From Gammaproteobacteria bacterium (GTDB lineage: Bacteria > Pseudomonadota > Gammaproteobacteria > UBA9214), in the NCBI GenBank assembly GCA_003454335.1, contig DMKK01000162.1, forward strand, positions 1 through 6,434: 6,434 nt of DNA. Direction: 5' to 3'. The position numbers and the translations under genes were made by a program. Below the pieces are notes generated by a model, which saw nothing but the letters and a program-made list of their open reading frames with translations, did not search any database and was not told the DNA's origin. Positions 1 through 5,250 of this stretch are shown here, piece by piece (position 1 is the stretch's first letter; every line of letters begins with the position of its first letter).

Positions 1-126
1 ATGGAAAGCATGAACCAGAATATGCATACCATGAATCTGAATATTGATGCCATGCGTTACGATATGGGTGACATGAGCCATAGCATGAGACCAATGGGGC
101 GCATGAACAACTTTATGCCGTGGTAA
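1..126 (+). CDS. C-terminal end of a methionine-rich protein (5' truncated by window edge)
   Basis: The first 41 codons form an open frame ending in TAA, and the gene very probably begins outside the window. Eleven of the 41 visible residues are methionine, spaced every 3 to 7 residues, with Asn, Ser, Asp and Arg between them. The tail ends Asn-Asn-Phe-Met-Pro-Trp before the stop. There is no ribosome binding site to be seen because the sequence starts at this ATG; any of the internal Met codons could only be a start by accident. The regular Met spacing could make an amphipathic Met-faced helix or a soft-metal (copper) binding surface, but this is inference. I do not recognise the family. The next gene downstream, on the same strand after 342 bp, encodes another unusual low-complexity protein. 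Confidence 0.6.
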   Translation: MESMNQNMHTMNLNIDAMRYDMGDMSHSMRPMGRMNNFMPW

Positions 127-129
127 GCC

Positions 130-144
130 GGCGCTGTCAGCGCC
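130..144 (+). terminator. Short GC-rich hairpin just after the Met-rich gene
   Basis: A perfect 7-bp inverted repeat (GGCGCTG / CAGCGCC, one base between, so in practice 5 or 6 pairs) starts 4 bases after the TAA at 124-126. A second small hairpin, CGGAT-ATCA-ATCCG, lies at 159-172. Neither is followed by a T-run, so intrinsic termination is only a weak suggestion; they may simply protect the 3' end of the message. Confidence 0.25.
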
Positions 145-219
145 ACGCATTACTACGACGGATATCAATCCGCCCTGATACCCTGGGCATCTACGCCAGA
201 TATTGAGGAAGCCTACGGG

Positions 220-252
220 TGTATTTCCACGCGCAAGCCTTCAGGAAATACA
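220..252. repeat. 9-bp perfect inverted repeat with 15-base loop
   Basis: TGTATTTCC at 220-228 is exactly complementary to GGAAATACA at 244-252. The loop is 15 bases. No T-run follows on either strand, so it is not a classic terminator. It could be an operator-like dyad or an RNA hairpin; it overlaps the stop codon of a start-less minus-strand open frame. Confidence 0.45.
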
Positions 253-413
253 ACGTTTATAATAAGATTCATCACTCTGCAGGTAGCAGTCATTAAGGTG
301 GCTGGCGGCCAGGTAAGGTAGTCCATGCAGCCGGGTATTCAGGCGGTTGTGGATGGCCTGGCCGGCGGGGTAGTTCGGGAGGCTGTCACAGCCGTATGAT
401 CTGCTGAGTAGGC

Positions 414-419
414 TATACT
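414..419 (+). promoter_or_regulatory. Candidate -10 box for the coiled-coil gene
   Basis: TATACT at 414-419 would place transcription start near 426, giving a leader of about 43 bases before the ATG at 469. No good -35 hexamer is found 16-18 bases upstream, so if this promoter is real it probably needs an activator. The assignment rests on position and the -10 match alone. Confidence 0.25.
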
Positions 420-468
420 TGGTGTGTTTTCAGGAAAAAACCAGAACAACTTCAAGAGGAGAACAGTT

Positions 469-1401
469 ATGTCATTAAAACCAGCATTTTTCAGCGCCCT
501 TGCTGCAATAATATTGCTTCCGGTTGTCCAGGCCGGGGAACCCCCGGCAGCGGCTGCCCCCGCTGCTGAGCCACCGAACCCGACGGAAGAACGTATCCGT
601 ACCTATCGCGAACAATTTGATCAGCGTGCCAAAGATGCCGAGCTGTTACATCAACAGCATCAGGCGGAGATGGAAGCACAGCGCAAGCAGCATCAGGCTG
701 AGATGGAGGCAGTGCGGAAGGAGCACCAGACCGCAGTGGAGGAACAGCGTGATACAGGCCGGGTTGAAATGGAAGAGCAGCGCGAGGCAGACCGGGCGGA
801 GATGGAAAAACAGCGCGAGGCAGGCCGTGTACAGATGGAAAGTATGCGTGCACAGCGCCCCGTGCAGGGACAGCGTCCCATGACGGCGCGTCAACTGGAT
901 ATGCTGAAGTATCGTGACCAGCAGCGGGCCTTTTATGAAAAACAGCAGCAGGAGCGTGAGGCGCAGTCAGCCATGTGGCGCGAGGCACAGCAGCAGCAAA
1001 TGAAGGCGCGTATGGATGCTTACCTGAAACAACGTGAGGAACGCCTGCTATCGACGGTCAAGCAGCAGGAGACAATGCGTAACCGTGCCGAAGACAGGCA
1101 CAATTACCTGGTGGAAAACCAGGACGATATTCTGGAGAAAATGCTGGATGAGCAGGTTGATATTGCGAGCCGCCACGAAGAATTGCGCAAACAGGCGGAA
1201 GAACGTCGCAAGAAAATGGCGGCCATGCGTGCCACCGTGATGGATATGCCCCCTGAAGAACGCCGGGCATACATGGAAGAGCACCGGGCGGAATTGTTTG
1301 GCGAGCGGCCCGCATCGCAACGACCAGAACGGCCCGCACCGCCAGCCTGGGTGCAGAACCCCATGCGTCCCCCTGTTCCCCCGGCAGTTCCCGGGCGTTA
1401 A
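469..1401 (+). CDS. Secreted coiled-coil protein with tandem 11-residue repeats
   Basis: 310 aa, family not recognised. The ATG at 469 is chosen because AGAGGAGA (455-462) lies just upstream and because the signal peptide then starts properly; an in-frame GTG at 424 would bury it. Residues 1-22 are a signal peptide (Lys4, hydrophobic core, likely cleavage after Gln-Ala at 22), so the protein should be periplasmic or extracellular. A Pro/Ala linker follows (23-38). Six tandem 11-residue units occupy 64-129, then a long Gln/Arg/Glu/Met-rich helical region (about 138-257). A short Pro-Pro-Glu-Glu-Arg-Arg segment at 261 resembles the Met/Glu-rich helices of small periplasmic stress proteins, but only loosely. 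The tail (281-310) is rich in Pro and Arg. No Cys and no catalytic motif are seen. A structural, filament-like or surface-coating role is inferred; coiled-coil proteins on extracytoplasmic sulfur globules are one speculative comparison. It converges on the CBS-protein gene. Confidence 0.85.
   Translation: MSLKPAFFSALAAIILLPVVQAGEPPAAAAPAAEPPNPTEERIRTYREQFDQRAKDAELLHQQHQAEMEAQRKQHQAEMEAVRKEHQTAVEEQRDTGRVEMEEQREADRAEMEKQREAGRVQMESMRAQRPVQGQRPMTARQLDMLKYRDQQRAFYEKQQQEREAQSAMWREAQQQQMKARMDAYLKQREERLLSTVKQQETMRNRAEDRHNYLVENQDDILEKMLDEQVDIASRHEELRKQAEERRKKMAAMRATVMDMPPEERRAYMEEHRAELFGERPASQRPERPAPPAWVQNPMRPPVPPAVPGR
658..855 (+). repeat. Six 33-bp tandem repeats encoding hendecads
   Basis: Six consecutive 33-bp units (starting at 658, 691, 724, 757, 790 and 823) encode 11-residue repeats of the pattern (His-Gln or Gly/Asp-Arg)-x-Glu-Met-Glu-x-Gln-Arg-x-x. 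The first two units are nearly identical in protein, as are the fourth and fifth. The period of 11 is typical of hendecad coiled coils. Divergence between copies shows old expansion rather than a recent slippage event. Confidence 0.85.
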
Positions 1402-1404
1402 TGC

Positions 1405-1436
1405 TCAGGCTGGCGGCATGAAGTCCGCCAGCCTGA
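1405..1436 (+). terminator. 12-bp perfect hairpin after the coiled-coil gene
   Basis: TCAGGCTGGCGG (1405-1416) pairs perfectly with CCGCCAGCCTGA (1425-1436) around an 8-base loop, starting 4 bases past the TAA. The stem is very strong, but the nearest T-run (1452-1455) is 16 bases further, so efficient intrinsic termination is uncertain. It may act with the second hairpin at 1479-1506 or stabilise the 3' end. Confidence 0.55.
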
Positions 1437-1454
1437 ACGGCAGTCGGGTGCTTT

Positions 1455-1492
1455 TAGCCCGTATCTCTCTCTGCGGTGAGAAGTGCGGGCTA
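1455..1492. repeat. REP-like imperfect palindrome, copy 1, including the CBS gene stop codon
   Basis: A 38-bp imperfect palindrome with outer arms TAGCCCG (1455-1461) and CGGGCTA (1486-1492). Counting G-T pairs, the + strand RNA can form about 10 outer pairs, one mismatch, then UCUC/GAGA. Its right part (1475-1492) matches 17 of 18 bases with 3583-3600, the right part of a second palindrome. In both places, the shared sequence ends exactly at the TAG stop codon of a minus-strand gene. An interspersed palindromic repeat is the best reading. Confidence 0.5.
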
Positions 1493-1506
1493 TGCCCGCT
1501 TCTTTT
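1479..1506 (+). terminator. Probable intrinsic terminator for the plus-strand coiled-coil gene
   Basis: GCGGGC (1485-1490), loop TAT, GCCCGC (1494-1499), extended by AGAAG (1479-1483) with CTTCT (1499-1503) across a short bulge, followed by a T-rich stretch (1503-1506 and beyond). It overlaps the 3' end of the convergent CBS gene. It shares bases 1485-1490 with the palindrome at 1455-1492, so the two hairpins cannot form in the same molecule. Confidence 0.4.
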
Positions 1507-1939
1507 GTTCCTGCTCGGCTTCGCGTGCTGTTAACCTGGCAAGCATGGAAAGTTCCTCACTCAGTAATCCAAGAATGTCATCAAGTGCGAGAATGCCGAT
1601 CAACTCACACTTGTCATTGATAACCGGAACACGACGAACTCCACGGGCACGCATGCGTTGCGCAGTTTCAAGGATGCTGTCACTTTCACATATTTTCAGC
1701 AGGGCGTAACACATAATGTCGCCGACGGTCACTTCGTTGACCCCGATATTTTCTGCAATAACTTCCATTACGATGTCACGGTCAGTCAGGATGCCAACAG
1801 GTTCTGTCGCACCGGCTTTCTCTTCCGTCACAATCAGGCAGCCTACGTGGTGTTCCCGCATCAGGCGGGCAGCGTCCCGGATGGTGGTGTCCCGGTGAGT
1901 GGTGATTACGTTACGGTTACAGAGTTTTCCTGCGTTCAT
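1490..1939 (-). CDS. Tandem CBS-domain protein, likely adenine-nucleotide sensor
   Basis: 149 aa made almost only of two CBS domains, a Bateman module. CBS 1 spans about 2-62, with Val-Gly-Cys-Leu-Ile-Val (32-37) and Gly-Ile-Leu-Thr-Asp-Arg-Asp-Ile (49-56). CBS 2 spans about 71-128, with Arg-Arg-Val-Pro-Val-Ile (102-107) and Gly-Ile-Leu-Ala-Leu-Asp-Asp-Ile (115-122). The tail is short and charged. Such pairs bind AMP, ATP, NAD or SAM-type ligands and act in the cytoplasm, often as regulators of another protein; the partner is unknown here. The start is supported by a strong Shine-Dalgarno (AGGAAGGGGGGAG, + strand 1948-1960) 8 bases upstream. A -10 box and a perfect FNR/Anr box lie upstream, so expression is probably induced when oxygen is low. 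The TAG stop belongs to a repeated palindrome. Confidence 0.92.
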   Translation of the reverse strand: MNAGKLCNRNVITTHRDTTIRDAARLMREHHVGCLIVTEEKAGATEPVGILTDRDIVMEVIAENIGVNEVTVGDIMCYALLKICESDSILETAQRMRARGVRRVPVINDKCELIGILALDDILGLLSEELSMLARLTAREAEQEQKKRA

Positions 1940-1983
1940 TTTCGATTCTCCCCCCTTCCTTAATGCAATATGCTTATGGCGGA

Positions 1984-1989
1984 AGTATA
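1984..1989 (-). promoter_or_regulatory. -10 box of the CBS-protein gene
   Basis: On the minus strand TATACT runs from 1989 to 1984, predicting a start of transcription near 1977 and a 38-base leader. No -35 hexamer is needed because an FNR-type box (2011-2024) is centred about 40.5-41.5 bases upstream, the spacing of class II FNR-activated promoters. Confidence 0.65.
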
Positions 1990-2010
1990 GATAAGTGAGT
2001 CATCGATGTG

Positions 2011-2024
2011 TTGATCTGTATCAA
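2011..2024. promoter_or_regulatory. Perfect FNR/Anr-type operator
   Basis: TTGATCTGTATCAA matches the FNR/Anr consensus TTGAT-N4-ATCAA in all ten fixed positions. FNR and Anr are oxygen-labile [4Fe-4S] CRP-family regulators active under low oxygen; Dnr-type regulators use a near-identical site. The box is 21 bases from the minus-strand -10 at 1984-1989, fitting activation of the CBS gene. It lies roughly 95 bases upstream of the proposed patatin start, so an effect on that gene is possible but less sure. Confidence 0.75.
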
Positions 2025-2076
2025 TGCTCCCTGATTGAGTGACGGCAGCCGATATCACCGCTAACAAATCATCATG

Positions 2077-2107
2077 TTCACAAGTCAGGCCGAATGTTGT
2101 ATATATT
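2077..2107 (+). promoter_or_regulatory. Candidate sigma-70 promoter for the patatin gene
   Basis: TTCACA (2077-2082; 5 of 6 to the -35 consensus), 17 bases, then TATATA (2100-2105), or TATATT (2102-2107) with a 19-base spacer. Transcription would start near 2112-2114, giving a leader of about 80 bases before the ATG at 2196. The leader holds no recognised riboswitch or strong terminator. Confidence 0.45.
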
Positions 2108-2195
2108 GGCTGGCTGGCCGATAACTGGGAGAGAATCAGTGGCAATGTCTGTTCCGGTTCTTGTTTGTGTGTCCACATTTCCACCAGGCTCCTAA

Positions 2196-3404
2196 ATGTA
2201 CTGGCTGTCATTCAAAAAGAAAACGGAAAAACCGGTTACTGGTCTGATATTACCGGGTGGTGGGGCACGTAATGCCTACCAGGCAGGCGTATTGAAGGCA
2301 ATTGGCGATATGCTGCCGGAAGATGCCGAAAATCCCTTCCCGGTGATTTGCGGGACTTCCTCAGGTGCTCTCAATGCAGTTCTGCTGTCCAGCAGTGCCA
2401 GCCGCTTTCAGGAAGGGGTAGACCGGCTCTACGGCATCTGGGCAAATTTTCATGTCGGTAAGGTGTTTAAGACGGATTCATGGACGGCCATAAAAAGTGG
2501 TTACCGCTGGGCGGCGACATTTCTTCTGGGTGGGTTGGGCAAGGGACAGCCGCGCTCGATACTGGATAATTCACCGCTACGCGGCCTGCTGGAAAGTCAC
2601 ATCCGCTTCGCGCGCATCCAGCAGGCAATTGATTCCGGTGACCTGGATGCCGTCTCCATTACGGCTTCGGGATACACCAGTGGCATGTCGGTCACGTATT
2701 TCCAGGGCAAGGAGGAGTTGAAGCCGTGGAAACGCACGCGTCGGGTAGGTCAGCGAACCGAGCTGACACTGAATCACTTGATGGCCTCGTCTGCCATTCC
2801 GGTATTGTTCCCCGCCGTAAAGTTACGCAACGAGTATTTTGGTGATGGTTCCATGCGCCAGACTGCGCCGCTTAGTTCGGCATTGCACCTGGGTGCAAAT
2901 CGCCTGCTGATTATTGGTGTCAGAAATCCACGGCCGGATACGCCGTCCGCAGACGAAAGGAAGATCCCTTATCCCAGCTTCGGGCAAATCTCGGGCTATA
3001 TTTTCGACACTTTATTTATGGACAGCCTGGATGCGGATATCGAGCGTATGCGGCGCATTAACCACACTATTACGGAAACAAAAGACAAACGTGTCGAGTA
3101 CCAGGATACGTCGTTACGACAGATTGACTACCTGGTGATTTCTCCAAGCCGTGATATTCGTGACATCGTGGCACGCTATGTTGGTAATTTTCCGCGTTCA
3201 GTACGCGTGTTGCTCAAGGGTATTGGTGCTATGACGCGTGAAGGTCGCCCGTTAATGAGTTACCTGATGTTTGATGCCCCCTATTGCAAGGAGTTGATGG
3301 AGCTTGGCTACGAGGACGGTATGGCTGCCAGGGAGCAGGTGCTGCACCTGCTTGGCTATGATGAGTTGATCGAGCAGGAAAAGGCAGAATCAGAGCAGGC
3401 TTGA
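2196..3404 (+). CDS. Patatin-like phospholipase / serine lipid hydrolase
   Basis: 402 aa. All patatin landmarks are present: the Gly-rich oxyanion loop Gly-Gly-Gly-Ala-Arg-Asn (21-26), the nucleophile elbow Gly-Thr-Ser-Ser-Gly (53-57) with Ser55 as nucleophile, the Ala-Ser-Ser-Ala-Ile-Pro block (197-202) and the Asp-Gly catalytic dyad motif with Asp217 (Phe-Gly-Asp-Gly-Ser-Met). The fold should hydrolyse acyl esters of phospholipids or other lipids; the substrate is unknown. There is no signal peptide, and the first 12 residues are basic and aromatic, so a cytoplasmic or inner-membrane-associated enzyme is likely. Residues from about 280 to 402 form an extra C-terminal region beyond the core domain. 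The start has only a weak Shine-Dalgarno (AGG at 2186-2188) but sits right before the conserved N-terminus. It is divergent from the CBS gene and convergent with the HerA gene. It resembles housekeeping RssA/YlbK-type patatins more than defence effectors, an inference from context. Confidence 0.93.
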   Translation: MYWLSFKKKTEKPVTGLILPGGGARNAYQAGVLKAIGDMLPEDAENPFPVICGTSSGALNAVLLSSSASRFQEGVDRLYGIWANFHVGKVFKTDSWTAIKSGYRWAATFLLGGLGKGQPRSILDNSPLRGLLESHIRFARIQQAIDSGDLDAVSITASGYTSGMSVTYFQGKEELKPWKRTRRVGQRTELTLNHLMASSAIPVLFPAVKLRNEYFGDGSMRQTAPLSSALHLGANRLLIIGVRNPRPDTPSADERKIPYPSFGQISGYIFDTLFMDSLDADIERMRRINHTITETKDKRVEYQDTSLRQIDYLVISPSRDIRDIVARYVGNFPRSVRVLLKGIGAMTREGRPLMSYLMFDAPYCKELMELGYEDGMAAREQVLHLLGYDELIEQEKAESEQA

Positions 3405-3435
3405 TGCTATCCAGGTCGTGCAGGTTCCCTACAGA

Positions 3436-3524
3436 CTGATGGGTGCGTCGCTGCGCTCCTTCACCCATCCTACAAAAAACCGTAGATCTTATGTAGGATG
3501 GGTGAAGCGCAGCGCACCCATCAG
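3436..3524. repeat. Double REP-like inverted repeat between convergent genes
   Basis: The left arm (3436-3474, 39 bases) and right arm (3492-3524, 33 bases) are inverted copies that align without mismatch except for two extra 3-base blocks in the left arm, with a 17-base A-rich spacer. Each arm is itself a hairpin, GATGGGTG to CACCCATC around a GCGCAGC core. The core sequence (GTAGGATGGGTGAAGCGCAG and onward) is, from memory, a widespread interspersed repeat in gammaproteobacterial genomes, comparable to a BIME made of two REP units. It lies between the stops of the patatin and HerA genes and could end transcription from both sides. Confidence 0.85.
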
Positions 3525-3558
3525 ACAGATTAACCAATACTCCTTGCCCGCAGCGTGT

Positions 3559-3600
3559 CCCGTGCTTCTATTCACATCGACTGGTGAGAAGTTCGGGCTA
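3559..3600. repeat. REP-like imperfect palindrome, copy 2, including the HerA gene stop codon
   Basis: Imperfect hairpin: CCCG (3559-3562), CTTCT (3565-3569) and CAC (3573-3575) pair with GTG (3584-3586), AGAAG (3587-3591) and CGGG (3594-3597). The right arm, GGTGAGAAGTTCGGGCTA (3583-3600), differs by one base from 1475-1492. The last three bases are the complement of the TAG stop of the HerA gene. Confidence 0.5.
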
Positions 3601-5250
3601 GCGGTGCATCCGGTCCTGGCGGCGCCAGCGATCCACAATGTCATCAATATCCAGGTCGGATGGCCCGGTTACCCAGTGGCGAAAGAAGTCGACGCTCGAG
3701 CTGTTGGGCGGCGGATCAGGCTGGAACAGCTGCACACGTGTCGGCAATGGTACGGCAAGGCCCATAATCATGGCCTCGCCCTGACTCAGGGATGACAGGA
3801 TATCAATGAAATCGCGCTCTGCCTCCGGTACCAGATCGCGGACATAGTCCTGATCGTCGGGGTTGGTCAGACGCAGGCAGATAAATGTACTGCACTGTGC
3901 CAGCACGGTTTCGGATAATTCGTGTGGCCGCTGTGTAACCACTGCAATCCCGACACCGTATTTACGTCCTTCCTTGGCGATACGCTGCATGGAGCGGCGC
4001 GTGCCCTCATATTGCATGTCACCTTCCCGCGGGATATAGGCGTGGGCCTCCTCGCAGACCAGCAGCAGCGGGAACTCCTTGAATCTCGGGTTCCAGTAAT
4101 TGAACTCAAATGCAAGTCGCCCGACCTGGGCGGTTACTACCGGGCGGACATCAAAGGGCACGCTACTCAGGTCAATAATGGTTATCTGGGCCTTGGGGTC
4201 ACCCAGGCCAACAAAGTCACGCAACAAACCGGACAGTGTGTCCGAGGAGGTGCGGTGCTTCGGATTTAGCAGGAAGTCGTAGCGAGTGTCGTTCATGCGA
4301 CTTTGCAGGCGCATCATGAACTGGTCGAACATACCTGCAAGTGCACCCTTGTCCTTGCCGAAATTTGAAGTCTGTTTGTTTGCTTCTTCAAAATAGCTGT
4401 ACAACTCATGCAGTGAGAAGTAGACCGGTGAGTCAATGGATATGTGGCCAATACCGAGATCCTTGTTGGCCTTGTTACGCAAGTCCTGCACGCTGTCACG
4501 CAGGAAGGCGATCTGGGTGGAAGCCGAGGCATCAGTGCGGTCAACCAGCAGGTCGACCAGTTCCGCGAAGGTCATCAGCCAGTAGGGGATTTCCAGGTCG
4601 CGGGCATCGATATAACGGGTGACATCCTGGTCGAATGCATGTTGCCGGTTGCCATCTTTATCCTCCCAGCTGTATTCACCATGCAGATCAAGCAGGACGA
4701 TGTGTGCCCTGGGCATGGCCTTGACTGCACGTTGTAACAGATTGGTAACGGTCCATGATTTACCGGCGCCGGACTGTCCAAGAATAGCGAAGTGCCTGCC
4801 AAACAGGGCAGCCGGATCCATGCAGACATCGATGCTGTTATCCGCTGAAGCAACGCCAACGGCGTAGCCCTGTGCGCGGAATTTAACAAAGACGGCTTCG
4901 ATTTCTTCCTTGCAGACTGAATGTACTTCAGCGCCCGTGACCGGGTAATTTTTGATGCCGTTGGTGAATACACCGCGCGGTGAGACCTCGCCAAGCGGGA
5001 TCATGTTGAAGGATTTACTGGTTCCGGAACCACTGGTCGAGGGTATTTCGGCAATTGACCTGACGACGGCAAGTAGCTTGATATCACCCTGGGTGATGGC
5101 GACATAGGAGCCGGGTTGTCCGCTCAAGTCATTATCATCTTTGGAAATACGGGGCAGACGGCCTTCGCCAGATGTAGTCAGTGTGGCAGAAAGTGCGCCT
5201 GCTTCCACCTTGGTGAGATGACCTATCAACGTTTTCGTATATGGTGACAT
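3598..5250 (-). CDS. HerA/DUF87-family hexameric ATPase (DNA translocase-like)
   Basis: 550 aa. Residues 1 to about 135 look like the beta-rich HAS-barrel typical of HerA. The RecA/FtsK-like ATPase core follows: Walker A Gly-Gln-Ser-Gly-Ala-Gly-Lys-Ser (158-165), Leu-Asp-Leu-His-Gly-Glu-Tyr (187-193), a helical insertion (about 225-345), Walker B Leu-Leu-Leu-Val-Cys-Glu-Glu-Ala-His (395-403), an Arg-rich Gly-Arg-Lys-Tyr-Gly segment (428-432) and Val-Val-Thr-Gln-Arg-Pro (437-442). HerA proteins form hexameric rings that move or unwind DNA, in archaea with the nuclease NurA and in bacteria also with SIR2 or DUF4297-type effectors in phage defence. No such partner lies in this window, so its job is open; housekeeping DNA processing or a partner elsewhere are both possible. 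The ATG has AAGGA 9 bases upstream (5260-5264). The gene is about 400 bp downstream of the MlaC-like gene and probably has its own promoter. Confidence 0.92.
   Translation of the reverse strand: MSPYTKTLIGHLTKVEAGALSATLTTSGEGRLPRISKDDNDLSGQPGSYVAITQGDIKLLAVVRSIAEIPSTSGSGTSKSFNMIPLGEVSPRGVFTNGIKNYPVTGAEVHSVCKEEIEAVFVKFRAQGYAVGVASADNSIDVCMDPAALFGRHFAILGQSGAGKSWTVTNLLQRAVKAMPRAHIVLLDLHGEYSWEDKDGNRQHAFDQDVTRYIDARDLEIPYWLMTFAELVDLLVDRTDASASTQIAFLRDSVQDLRNKANKDLGIGHISIDSPVYFSLHELYSYFEEANKQTSNFGKDKGALAGMFDQFMMRLQSRMNDTRYDFLLNPKHRTSSDTLSGLLRDFVGLGDPKAQITIIDLSSVPFDVRPVVTAQVGRLAFEFNYWNPRFKEFPLLLVCEEAHAYIPREGDMQYEGTRRSMQRIAKEGRKYGVGIAVVTQRPHELSETVLAQCSTFICLRLTNPDDQDYVRDLVPEAERDFIDILSSLSQGEAMIMGLAVPLPTRVQLFQPDPPPNSSSVDFFRHWVTGPSDLDIDDIVDRWRRQDRMHR

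Larger units (their letters stand above)
127..468. other. 342-bp gene-poor stretch between the Met-rich gene and the coiled-coil gene
   Basis: No gene with a start codon and ribosome binding site is seen here. It holds two small hairpins near its left end (130-144, 159-172), a 9-bp inverted repeat (220-252), a minus-strand frame without stops but also without a usual start codon (241-429, see findings), and a candidate -10 box at 414-419. The Shine-Dalgarno of the next gene is AGAGGAGA at 455-462. Confidence 0.6.

Noticed and set aside
424..468. GTG at 424 as an upstream start for the coiled-coil protein
   Set aside because: It would put 15 mostly polar, basic residues before a clear signal peptide and has no Shine-Dalgarno, while the ATG at 469 has AGAGGAGA at good spacing.
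491..988. Long open frame antisense to the coiled-coil gene
   Set aside because: It is the shadow of a repetitive, biased coding sequence; no ribosome binding site or recognisable domain.
1960..2211. 83-codon minus-strand frame between the CBS and patatin genes
   Set aside because: No Shine-Dalgarno; it runs through the FNR box and -10 of the CBS promoter and resembles no family I know.
2039..2272. 77-codon plus-strand frame overlapping the patatin start
   Set aside because: Overlaps the patatin gene in another frame and covers its probable promoter; composition is not convincing.
3436..3524. CRISPR or attachment-site reading of the inverted repeat
   Set aside because: The copies are inverted, not direct, with no regular spacers and no cas, integrase or tRNA gene nearby.
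3418..3795. 125-codon plus-strand frame across the REP-like repeats
   Set aside because: It consists of repeat sequence and antisense of the HerA 3' end; no ribosome binding site.
2196..5250. Patatin plus HerA as a CBASS-like or other defence system
   Set aside because: The genes are convergent with repeats between them, no nucleotide cyclase or nuclease is present, and the patatin looks like a housekeeping type.
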